From assembly GCA_009760855.2 (NCBI GenBank), contig WPIO01000018.1:614501-678500 (forward strand): a stretch of DNA of 64,000 nucleotides, in the 5' to 3' direction. The notes under the pieces were generated by a model. It saw only the letters and a list, made by a program, of their open reading frames with translations, was not told the DNA's origin and made no database searches. The DNA comes from Cristatella mucedo. Its lineage: Eukaryota > Bryozoa > Phylactolaemata > Cristatellidae. Below, piece after piece: positions 54,054 through 64,000 of this stretch (the first letter of the stretch is position 1; every line of letters begins with the position of its first letter). Position numbers and translations under genes: made by a program.

Positions 54054-56224
54054 CAGTGCTGGTCCAAAAAATGAACACACCCAAGGATCGATTTGTAATA
54101 TCTGGTAATACAATTTTATTCGTGAGTTGCAGGCCAACAAAATTTCACGAGAGCCTATGATTTGCATGTATTAGCAATATTTACAACAAATTGGACATTC
54201 TACCAACCTAGTTATCTTACCACGTCAAAATATGCGAAATGACCCTGCTTCTGTTATAACTGGACAATTTTGGGCTATTGACTTAGGCACCATTCTCGAC
54301 AGATATCTTTTTCTAGTACCGTCGAAGCACTACGAAATAAGATTTGCTAGCAAGTGGTGCATCTAGTATCCGACTTTAAAAAAAATTGTGTCCCTAACCG
54401 TATTGGGCATTTTTCAAGCAACCATCGAGAGTTTGAAGCATGCTAGTTTGAGCATTCGCAATAACCCAAGCAGGTCATCGTGGTTTTTTGGCATCTCGTG
54501 TGCTTGCCAAGACTTGTAAGCCAGTGTGGTAGTGCTCTGCAGCTCATTTTTAATCAGGAAACTCAGTGAGCTGCTTTCTTGCTCTAACTGCACTACCAAT
54601 TTCTTGCATATTCTTAAACCAGATCTGGTCTGTGTATGTGAATCCGCAAAACAAGAAGACTCAAACCTTGAACATTTCCCAAACTACTGCTCGACAGTGG
54701 TCAAGAGGTCTTTTCTAGAGAGGTGATGCATATCTGGCAAAACCACAAAAATCTTACTTCACCGTCTTCTGATTGAGCTGCCAAAGCAATCCTTTAGAAA
54801 CAGCAACCAATTCCGCACCAACCTGAAACCGCCAAACAAGTTAATCGTGCACGTTTTCCCACATTTAGTAGTTCGGCGGATGTGGAAGCATGCGCAATCT
54901 GGTACATTTACTGTTTCCTCATCCTAATCTTACCCTGTGGGATTACTTTTGGGCGTGATTTTTTAAAACTCTGCAAATTTTAAGGTTTTTGTAAATTAAT
55001 GATACATGATACATGATACATGAGCAAGCACATACGTATATCCAATATGTATGCACATACTGTATATGTACTATATTTTACGGCATATATTGTCGATTTG
55101 CACCACACAGTGTTGACCTGAAAATGTATGCATAAAACATTACAGGGCTTTATGAACTCCGGAGCTAAGTTCTACCAAAATATAGACTTTGCATGAATTG
55201 GAAAATATTTAAATAAATGGCGCCTGCTAGCGCTTTAGTTTGCCAAGCGGTTGCAAAGCATCTTGCAAAATGAACCTCTCTCGAAATGCTGATCTAAGTC
55301 TCTGCTTTCGACACAGTCATCATTGTCCAACGATGCTATTTTGTAACAACGTCAGAAGACGGCACCGGCGTTGACTAGTTGAAAAAAGTAATCACACTTT
55401 ATAAATGCATCTCATTAGCTGTGTAAGTTCACTGCCTCAGCAAAAATCGATGTTTTGATGTAAATTATCTTTCATTTTCCAATACAGCCGCATGCAAGAT
55501 AAGATTTTAAACGATTAAAGAAATCAATGAAGCAGTTCAATCAAAAACCATCCAACAAAAATCCGATAAACTTGTACTTACAGGATTATTTGAACTGATT
55601 TTCCTTCTAGATCTTTACGTAATCTGTGTGCCAAATACTTTTGCAGAATATAGGCCTTCGGTCTCGTAATCCTAACTATTCCTTTTTAATATCTGCTGAT
55701 CACAGCGGTTCTGGTATCTCAGACGTCTGCAAAAGCTTTTCCAAAATTTGCAAACGTTGAACCACTCTTTCTGCGTCAGACTGGTTTGTCGCTCTAACTG
55801 AACGGCAAATTTCCTGCATAGTCTGGAACCGTTTCTGACTTACAGCTGTGCAAACAAAAACTCGGATATCTTGAACTCAGAAAATTCCACAAGAAATACC
55901 TGATGCAGTCATTGAGGCGCAATTTTAGAGACAGTATTTGGTGCACCCACTAGGCCTTAGTTTGCCGTATTCTGATGGGCCACCAAAAAAAAACCTTTCA
56001 AAATGTATTACAGTTTTGAACTTGCTTGAACCCATAAAGGTGGTGCAAATGCTGTTTCTTGTGCAAATGGCAAAATAGTGGCAGTGCATAAGTTGCTATA
56101 ATATTTCGCTTCATAATAATCATATATTCGTATCTTATTTTCAGCCCTTGTTTTTCAAAGAATCTGCACCCTTTTAAGCTTGTCTTGATTTTGTGGACCG
56201 CGGATCTTTACAACGCCAGTACTG
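54054..56224. mobile_element. Probable decayed Tc1/mariner-type element (about 2.2 kb)
   Basis: Left end CAGTGCTGGTCCAAAAAATG. In reverse complement the right end is CAGTACTGGCGTTGTAAAGA followed by GCGGTCCACAAAATCAAGAC. Both share CAGTRCTGG and GGTCCAMAAAAT-AAxACA, and TA follows the right end. The interior is AT-rich with no surviving transposase frame. Two minus-strand stretches (MQEIGSAVRARKQL near 54600 and MQEICRSVRATNQSDAERVV near 55800) resemble each other, suggesting an internal duplication. The class is inferred from termini only. Confidence 0.4.
54999..55023. repeat. Short 7-bp tandem repeat (ATGATAC)
   Basis: About 3.5 copies inside the probable Tc1-like element. Confidence 0.75.
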
Positions 56225-56487
56225 TATGCACATTTATATTATATACAAATGCGTTCATAAGTTTAAGCAGCCATCCAAGAGTCCTTGGTTGTCTCTAGCG
56301 ATTCGTCGCATACTGCTTTAAGAGACCATTACTTGGATCGCATATAGACTTGCCTATAGGTTATATGTTAACACGTAGTGCGTCAGTATTTAATTTTTTT
56401 TAAGGACTGTGGCTAATAAAAAGCTACTATACCATGACTTCTGATCCCTTCCCTTACGCGGTTCGGAAGGAATGAAGTAGTCCGCGA
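56225..56487. other. Unassigned spacer
   Basis: No feature recognised. Confidence 0.3.
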
Positions 56488-56529
56488 AGAAGAAGAAGGA
56501 AGAAGAAGAGAAGAGAAGGAGGAAGAAGA
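56488..56529. repeat. (GAA)n-like purine tract
   Basis: GAAGAAGAAGAAGGAAGAAG and variants, at the 5' border of a LINE-B copy. Confidence 0.85.
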
Positions 56530-57265
56530 CTGCCTCCACAGCCAGCCATCTTGTTCAGTCGCTATTTAAGATTACGGATTTCCTAGCTTCCTGGCTCTGC
56601 CTTGGCTAGATTGGCTAGATTGTTGCAATTCCAAATTCACTGGGCTACCAAAGAAGCCACTTGGCTGCTGCAGCTGATGAATACGGCTACAAGTCTACTC
56701 AACGAATCCCAGAAGTTGGACCGTGTGTCTGTTTTGCTGAAGGACCTCCGATGGCTTCCGGTTGATCACCGGATACAGAGTACAGTTTTTATGCTGACCC
56801 ACAAGGCCAGCCACTGCTAGGATTCTTCATACCTAGCTGAACTGCTGCACCAGTTCCAGCCTCCTCCTGCCCTTAGGTCCTGTATGCACAATATAGTAGC
56901 TATTCCATTCTTTTCTCTTAAAGAACGTTGGCGACAGAAGCTTTTGCTCTGCAGGTAGACTGTGCAACTCACTTCCACAATTCTTGTGCAACGACAACTA
57001 CTCACCGGCTGCCGACCATGACACATCCTTGCCAGCGGTCCTGAGCTGCTTCTTCCATGCTGCTCACTACCTCAACTTCTGTGCTGACTCAGCTAGCTCA
57101 GTGTGCCTCTGGCTGTCTCTTTGCTGCTGGAGATGCAGTCTGTTGGCTGCCGAATGTGTATCAAAATCCGTTTAGGATGTGAGTCTGCTATACAAAACTC
57201 TTGTGCGTAACACTCGTATTGTCTTTGTGTGTATGGCTTTGTGGAGTTACAGACTGAGATAAATT
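56530..57265 (+). mobile_element. LINE-B copy, 5'-truncated
   Basis: Starts GACTGCCTCCACAGCCAGCC (KTASTASHH codons). Frame 56602-56820 reads LLQLMNTATSLLNESQKLD and LKDLRWLPVDHRIQSTVFML. It then runs through CCTAGCTGAACTGCTGCACC, GCTTTTGCTCTGCAGGTAGA and ACTACCTCAACTTCTGTGCT to the terminus GAGTTACAGACTGAGATAAA + TTACATTA. Frames are broken after 56820. Confidence 0.8.
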
Positions 57266-58362
<1,097 letters not shown>

Positions 58363-58490
58363 TCACTCAATGCGTATTCGCCCTGACTCAGCAGCCATTG
58401 TCGATCACCAGCTTGGCTCTGATTCAGGCTCCAAAGACGTAGAGTTAAAGCCCGGTGGCCCTGTGAATTTTTAATCATGCTAGAAAAATA

Positions 58491-58573
58491 TTAGTAATAA
58501 TATTATAATATAATAAATAATAATAATAACAACACAAATAATAATAATAAATAATAAATATAATAATATTAGT
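58491..58573. repeat. (AAT)n-rich tract
   Basis: TAATAATATTATAATATAAT and AATAATAATAACAACACAAA type sequence. No LINE hairpin is attached, so its origin is unclear. Confidence 0.8.
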
Positions 58574-59147
58574 AAACAGTCAGCCTCGCTCTTATTCAAT
58601 TTCCCGACCGATGTTCTCACCGAGAGTCTGCCGCATAGTCCGATGCCGTCAAGAGGCAAAGGAGAAACAAGAGATCAGCTATCCCCCAACCGGGCCCGAT
58701 CGAGATCCCACGTTCGAGTTCACGAGTTCTACTCGTTAGCCTTGCAGCTAAACCAAAAACCTAGCAGCTGCCGATCACTAGCTGTTCGGCTGTCGTTGGA
58801 ATCCAGTTTTAAATCGTCCAATTTGTGCAGGGCCAGGCAGGATAGGAAATCAGAACTCGGTTGATGATTTGTAGCAACTGTAATTGGAAATCAGTTTCGA
58901 GCGAGCGAACGTGAATATGGTAGTTCAGTCAAAAACGAATGAGTGCCCTTGCGAGCGAAACTCCAGCTGGCAAACAAACACTGCCCTACTATGCTTTTAA
59001 CTATAGACCCGAGCTGGCAATAGTAATGGCAGGCTCAGATGCTTTACTTTCAGCGACCTATCCATTATTTTATTATTATTCTCATGCTTTGCACTTCCTT
59101 GCTCTCGTTACGTTCATCATTGACACATAAGTAGTAGGCATGTCTCA
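58574..59147. other. Unassigned spacer
   Basis: No feature recognised. Confidence 0.35.
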
Positions 59148-59305
59148 AATTACTGGTCTTAGCCTGGGGGTAAGGAGCTTGTACTTCACGACCCCAGTCG
59201 ACGGGTTCGAGTCCTTCGAGTACCCAATTTGGTGTTGCCCCCTGCAAGCAGAAGTACTTGCCACTAAGACTCTTGTACTGCTATATAAATGAGATTGTTG
59301 AATCA
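59148..59305 (+). mobile_element. tRNA-derived SINE, second subfamily
   Basis: A-box-like TAGCCTGGGGGTAAGGAGCT and B box GGGTTCGAGTCC (59203-59214), then CCTGCAAGCAGAAGTACTTG, CACTAAGACTCTTGTACTGC and TATATAAATGAGATTGTTGA, ending ATCAG. The best copy of the second subfamily. Confidence 0.7.
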
Positions 59306-59476
59306 GTTTACAAGTAATTTTGCTTTTTGTTTTCGACGAAGGTGGTCTCCATTCTGATCTATCTCTTGCAGTTGTACGTGGTACCAGCTGTTCTGCTGCA
59401 ATGGAGCTCCTACCTCCAGGCCCTCGGACAGCCGTCCAAAGAATGTAAAAGCCTTGCTCACTGACGATTGCCTTAT

Positions 59477-59920
59477 TCAATCGAGCGTGGACGCTTTGTT
59501 GTGGTCATGTCGACAGATTTTCGCTCGAAAGAGCTCGTGTATCCAATCAAATAGCTCTTTAACTTGAAACCGGCTGTTTTTTGGCCACCGATCCTCTTTC
59601 GCACCTGCAGAACTTAGCTTGCTGTAAAACCTTATCATATTCCACGATCGGTCTCGTCCGTGTACAGGAACCTGTTCAATGGGTGCAGTGATCCGAGCCG
59701 AGAAGCCGTCATGACCGCCCAATGACCGCATGGCTACGTGAGCAGAAAACAGGGTGCAGAAATAGCGTCTAAGGGAGTCACCACTGTAAACAGTTCGACC
59801 CACCTCGGCTAGGTTGAGCTTAAGCCAGATAGATGATTTGCCTCCCATCAGCGGCTCGATGAGACCACGACCACCGGGGCTCACTAAGCTGCATGCTATG
59901 GCCAAGCATTCGTCAGGCAT
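59477..59920 (-). CDS. Uncharacterised open frame, possible exon
   Basis: 147 codons without a stop, starting MPDECLAIACSLVSPGGRGL and ending RAKICRHDHNKASTLD. The first half is Gly/Leu-rich (IEPLMGGKSSIWLKLNLAEV). The second half is mixed and charged (WPKNSRFQVKELFDWIHELF). I recognise no domain, signal peptide or membrane segment. It overlaps no identified repeat, and codon use looks even rather than microsatellite-driven, which is why I list it. The ATG may not be the true start: the frame could equally be an exon extending from an upstream acceptor. A chance frame of this length in moderately GC-rich DNA remains possible. Confidence 0.25.
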   Translation of the reverse strand: MPDECLAIACSLVSPGGRGLIEPLMGGKSSIWLKLNLAEVGRTVYSGDSLRRYFCTLFSAHVAMRSLGGHDGFSARITAPIEQVPVHGRDRSWNMIRFYSKLSSAGAKEDRWPKNSRFQVKELFDWIHELFRAKICRHDHNKASTLD

Positions 59921-60099
59921 CAGCTAGTCGTCTGGGTGACTTGAGGGGAGTGGTCGGATGGCTGACTTTGCGATCAGCATCAAGCAAGAAATGCCTGCCG
60001 GGATAACACGATAAGGTTTTTGAGGCGCCATGGCGTAACATCGACCCAACGTACTAATATCGATATGAGATATACCAATTACGGTATACTATAGATGGC

Positions 60100-60378
60100 T
60101 AAACAACGATAACTACTCACCTGCTGCCGACTCCGGCAAATTTTTTCCCAGCCGTCCTGAGCTGCTACTTCCATACTTCTCGCTACCTCAACTGCTTTCG
60201 CGACTCAGCTATGCTTCTCACTTTCTCTTCATTGCGCGAGATGAATTCTGTTGTCTACCAAATGCGTACCGAAAGCCACTTTGAGTTTTTTGAGTTTGCT
60301 ACTCAAAACTCTCCTGCATCCTGCGTCAACATCCACTTAATCTGTGTGGCCTTGTGGGGTTACAGACGGAGAAACGCT
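60100..60378 (+). mobile_element. LINE-B 3' end
   Basis: ACTACTCACCTGCTGCCGAC, CTGAGCTGCTACTTCCATAC, GAATTCTGTTGTCTACCAAA, GTACCGAAAGCCACTTTGAG, CTCAAAACTCTCCTGCATCC, ending GGGGTTACAGACGGAGAAAC. Colinear with the 24-kb and 57-kb copies. Frame lost. Confidence 0.75.
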
Positions 60379-60550
60379 ACACCACATTACTCTGGCACTG
60401 CATATCTCTGGGTCTTAGCCCCGGGGTGACGTTCTCGAATTATATGCCCATGGGGCTTTGTGGGAGTCTTGCGGTGGTGATTCCATTATTTCCAGCTGCT
60501 GCAAGCCGGCTGACGGCCACTAAGGCTCGTCTGCTGCTTCCTAATTGAGG
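60379..60550 (+). mobile_element. Probable degenerate SINE after a LINE-B end
   Basis: Contains GGTCTTAGCCCCGGGGTGAC and a decayed B-box-like GTTCTCGAATTATA. The body-like GCTGCTGCAAGCCGGCTGAC and CACTAAGGCTCGTCTGCTGC follow in the usual order. Weak. Confidence 0.35.
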
Positions 60551-62256
60551 CTGCCGTATAAGCAAGTCTTTACGCCGGAGAAGAAGACCGAGTGTAATTG
60601 CTAAGTCGAGTGCCGGGTATGCTGATTTAGCATTGAATTTTGAGTGCCGAGCTTAGAGGTTATATGCTAGGTTAGAGGTTAGGCTAGAGGAGCCGACGAG
60701 TGCAGCTTCGAATGAGTAAAGCCTTCGATACGTCTGCTGCTGGGGTTCGAGCAGAATCGTCCGAATGACCCCTGACCTCAGTCCGAGCTCAGAAGCCTCG
60801 GCAACGCTCGGATCGAGCAGGTTCGCAATGCCAGTGTCTCGACATTCGTTTGCACTGGAATTTTCGCTATCGGTTGTGCTGCAGCTACGAACCGCTTACC
60901 ACGGTCGCGCAACATGTGCTTTTCATTGTGATGGCCCTGCCACATAGCGAGCAGACAGTGGTGTGCGTGAGCACGAGTTGCACAGACCGGCCTGCAACTG
61001 CTGAGGGTGCAGTTTCGTTGCACTGCGAGCAGATGGCTGAGGCTGACCCAAGGTTTTCCGTGCTCCAAGGAGAGTATTTGGCCAGCGCCGATGCACTGCG
61101 CAAAGGCAAAACGAAGGCTGGCATAACAGCTATGAGTTTGCACTCAAGATGAGAAGTGATGATAATTTGAGGTAGGAGAGCAGCTACGACCCAGGCACCT
61201 AGAGAGCAAGGAAAGTGTACGGTGCAGAATAGAAATGGCACCACAACCTGCAGCCATCGCCCCCTTCTGCTTGCTTAACGATGCCGAGAAGGGTCTAGCA
61301 GCTGCTTGATGCTTGAGGCCTTCAGGGCTTTGTGGATCGGCTTTTCCGGCACGGGTCGCCCCTGCGGTGCCTGCTGGAAGAACTCGGCAATGACCAAGCT
61401 GTCATGCCTTCCACTTGCCTCCAGCAGTTTCTTCAGAGGCAACCGGATGCCATTGCCATTTAAATTTGGATCCAGACGGCTGCTAGCCGCATTCCAGCAG
61501 TCGCTGCACTGCCGATCAATCCGATGCTGCTGGCAAATATAGACCGCCGGAGACCAGCAGGATAACCCGACAGATACGAGGAAAGGGTTGCATGGTTATT
61601 CTGGAGTCCTAGCCAACTGGCCGGTTAAAGAAGACCCAAGTTCAGCTGATTAAGAAGCCTCATTTTCATTTTGGCATGACGGTCGTAGCTGTCATCTCTT
61701 CGGCTCCAAGTGCAGGGTTCAAGGCTCGGTTCCAATGTTGGCCCTGACCGTGCAACCGGCTTTAAAAGGACCGGTAGCAACATTGCTGGTCGCTACGACC
61801 CCAGCTAGTGATCAGAGCTGTTCGAATAGACTGTCGGGCAACCCAACGTCGAACCTGAATGAAAGCGGCTTGCTTCGTAAATCGCAGAGCCTCAACCAGC
61901 GAGCATGACCAGATGCTGCAGCTCGAGGCTCGAGCAGGCAAGGGGCTCTAGCCCTAAGGGTGCTCTTGGCAGTGGACTGTGTTCAGCAGGTCGCCCACGT
62001 AGCTGCAGCCGCGATGCATGCCTGGCGTCCCTGCGACTACTTGCCGATCCACTCCTCAGCTCACAGAAGTGATGCCTCGATCTACTGAAAGGCTTATCGC
62101 AAGCACATGCACCAAGCTGCCACTCAGGCTCCCCCACTTGCACTGTTCTTTGCCCACTCATTTACCTTAATTGCCACTCACTGGTGGCAGCTAAATAGGT
62201 TCTTTGCTGCCCCAAAAGCATTTATGTGGTTAAGGTCATTTCTTGGTTCGCCACAG

Positions 62257-62258
<2 letters not shown>
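60551..62258. other. Unassigned GC-richer region
   Basis: Mutually overlapping open frames at 60778-61244 (both strands) contradict each other and have no domains. At about 61640-61680 GCTGATTAAGAAGCCTCATT resembles the reversed SINE tail. Nothing else recognised. Confidence 0.35.
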
Positions 62259-62331
<73 letters not shown>

Positions 62332-62345
62332 CTCTTTCTCTCTCA
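62259..62345. repeat. (CT)n microsatellite
   Basis: About 70 bp of CT followed by CATTCTCTTTCTCTCTCAC variants. It lies about 180 bp upstream of the receptor pseudoexon, much as a (CT)n array lies about 220 bp upstream of the intact exon at 21.4 kb. Confidence 0.95.
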
Positions 62346-62525
62346 CACTCCCATCTCATTCCAAAGTGCAAACGTTGCATGTGTCGAGGTGCTAAGCGCG
62401 ATAACTTGATTGCTAGCAGCTTTTATTACAAGCTGTCACTGTTTCTTTTTTTATGTTGAGATGCATGCACTAGTTGCCCGATTCATTTCACTCGCTCGGT
62501 CTAAATTTCACGAAGCTGCATCTGT

Positions 62526-62691
62526 CATATTCACAGAGGCGTACTGCCTAATTTTCAGCATCACTGCTCTGTAGGAATCTTCTCTCGTCTTTCGAATCGG
62601 TGATATTTGTGACTAAGACTCTTCTTCTGCCCTAGCAGTCACGCAGTAGTACTTCCTGCTGATATCTTTCATGTTCATGGCCCACTGAGGC
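62526..62691 (+). pseudogene. Dead copy of the adhesion GPCR TM2-TM3 exon
   Basis: Nucleotide alignment to 21444-21641 is clear across its length: AGAGGCGTACTGCCTA, TCACTGCTCTGTAGGAATCT, TTCGAATCGGTGATATTTG, CCCTAGCAGTCACGCAGTAG, TACTTCCTGCTGATATCTTT and TCATGTTCATGGCCCACTGA each match the intact exon in order. Indels and stop codons (for example in the former LHYF block and after FMFMA) destroy the frame. Similarity ends at GAGGCAATA, where a minus-strand LINE-A tail begins. Confidence 0.75.
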
Positions 62692-62795
62692 AATAATATT
62701 AATAATAATAGTAAACTTGATATAGCGCCCTCAGAGAACTCAATCTCTTTCTAGGGACTTTAAATTTGCTGCGAAAGAAGCACAATCGAATCCTA
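62692..62795 (-). mobile_element. LINE-A 3' tail cutting the receptor pseudoexon
   Basis: ATTAATAATAATAGTAAACT, then AGCGCCCTCAGAGAACTCAA, TCTTTCTAGGGACTTTAAAT and AGCACAATCGAATCC. About 100 bp, hairpin and tail only. It replaces the 3' end and donor site of the pseudoexon. Confidence 0.8.
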
Positions 62796-63699
62796 GATTA
62801 CTTGCTTTAAAGAAGTATCAGCTGAATCGCTAATAAAACAAGCGATCATGCTAACGAGTAATCTCATAAACTGCTGCCCCACAGCTAGTTGTGTCAATTT
62901 GTATCAAGGTTCTCATTGTGAGTGAATGTGTGTGTGTCTTTTCATCTAATTTTTGTATCACTTTTTACGTGTTCTTTTGTTTGGAAGCTGGCATTCGCTT
63001 GCTGCTGTTGCTAAATTCGGTGAGCTTGGTTTTTAAGCTAAGGAAAAATTGTAGCCTTCTTTAATAATAGGGTACATCATTGAGAACTTCAACTTATCTG
63101 CAATCATTCAAGTATAAGTCAACTGCATGCCGTCATGCGAAATGAGAATTACATTGTCATTAAAAGCTTCCATGTTTTACATCATCGAAATTTTCAACCA
63201 ATTACAGACAAAGCTCATTAAGCAAAGGCATGACACTCGATCCGTTAAGTGATCTACTTGGCTTTTGGAATGCCAAACACAGCCTGGTTCACAAGAGTTG
63301 TTGACGGTTTATGATTGGTCACAAGCCCGATTTGCACAACGTCAGGAGGCAATCTCGATTGTTCTCACAATAGTCGAATTCCTTGGCTTCGGACACTGAA
63401 ATTGAGGTAAGCAATAATGGTATGTCATCTTGGGAGCAGAAAGGCAGACACTCTAGCCGGGATCTTGGTACGCCTGCTTTGACTATGTAAGCACCATGAG
63501 AGTAAGGTCCTTTATTTAATGTACTAGAGTAACTCTTCTTTAACGGTTTGCCGTAAAAGCATACTTAGTGTCAGGCAAAGCAAACATTTTTAGTGCCCAC
63601 GAGGACCATCAGCGGTGGCAATTTGCTGGAGCCATAATTAAGAGATCTTATTGAGCTGGAAATATAGCTAAGCTCGATATGTGATTGCGACATGTGCTT
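62796..63699. other. Unassigned region
   Basis: Short GT run near 62925-62936. No receptor exon or repeat recognised. Confidence 0.35.
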
Positions 63700-63932
63700 G
63701 TGCTTTGTCCTTCATGTGTTTACGCATGCTGACGCTGTGCATGCTGCCACTAACCACAATTACATGCTACTACCATGCATGTGACCCTAACCATGCTTTT
63801 CTGGCTGACTTTGTGCTGGTCACCACTAACCGTTCGATCATGCTTCATTTAGAGTACATTCAATGCGCATAGAAAGAGATTAAGTTATTTGAGGGCATTA
63901 GGCAAATGTATTATTATCATTACTATTACTAT
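63700..63932 (+). mobile_element. LINE-A 3' end
   Basis: TTTGTCCTTCATGTGTTTAC, GCTGACGCTGTGCATGCTGC, then the CATAGAAAGAGATTAAGTTA hairpin remnant and an ATT-rich tail. 3' UTR only. Confidence 0.8.
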
Positions 63933-64000
63933 AACATCAAGAAGACCGCCCCATCGTAGCAAGGACTACTGCTGGTGATCGAATGCAGGCGTAGGTCTCT

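Noticed and set aside
60778-61244. Three overlapping frames of 100-121 codons
   Set aside because: They conflict on opposite strands in GC-rich DNA and have no recognisable domain.

Overview
This is animal (metazoan) nuclear DNA, and most of it is decayed mobile-element sequence. The evidence is GT-AG introns inside a seven-transmembrane receptor gene, CR1/L2-type non-LTR retrotransposons, tRNA-derived SINEs, a broken hAT transposase and long (CT)n, (GT)n and (AAT)n microsatellites. I cannot name the phylum. No operons, phage genes or CRISPR arrays are present, and I see no new defence-type or metabolic system. What stands out is the nesting and rearrangement of the repeats.

Host genes. The only host gene I recognise is the 3' end of an adhesion-type GPCR on the + strand (exons 55-124, 1578-1774 and 1917-2275). 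A paralogous TM2-TM3 exon lies at 21444-21641, and a third, dead copy of that exon at 62526-62691. All three have the same orientation, which suggests a decaying tandem receptor cluster. One uncharacterised open frame (59477-59920, minus) could be an exon.

Repeats. LINE-A is the dominant family (CR1/L2-like ORF2 with endonuclease and reverse transcriptase). Its copies end in a conserved hairpin followed by an ATT-rich tail. The best copies are at 29277-32655 and 43265-45890, and many 5'-truncated tails are scattered through the window. LINE-B is a second, more diverged family (main copies 15880-18600, 40487-41425, 49206-50115, 56530-57265). LINE-C is a poorly preserved third group. tRNA-derived SINEs (35003-35172, 25951-26130, 49683-49855 and relatives) sit in or near the LINEs.

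Layout. 0-3 kb receptor gene; 3-11.6 kb LINE and SINE fragments plus an unnamed GC-rich repeat; 11.8-14 kb a LINE-A copy split by an 865-bp inverted-repeat element that carries telomere-like TTTAGGG DNA; 15.9-19 kb a LINE-B relic; 21.4 kb receptor exon; 25-27 kb a LINE-A copy with two nested insertions; 28.6-33.7 kb a hAT transposase split by a LINE-A copy whose 3' half is inverted in place; 37.4-37.9 kb a 554-bp MITE with a 20-nt G run; 40-51.6 kb dense LINE copies; 52-56 kb a C-rich composite repeat and a probable Tc1/mariner relic; 57.8-58.4 kb a (CT)n array with a 188-bp higher-order period; 62.5 kb receptor pseudoexon cut by a LINE-A tail.
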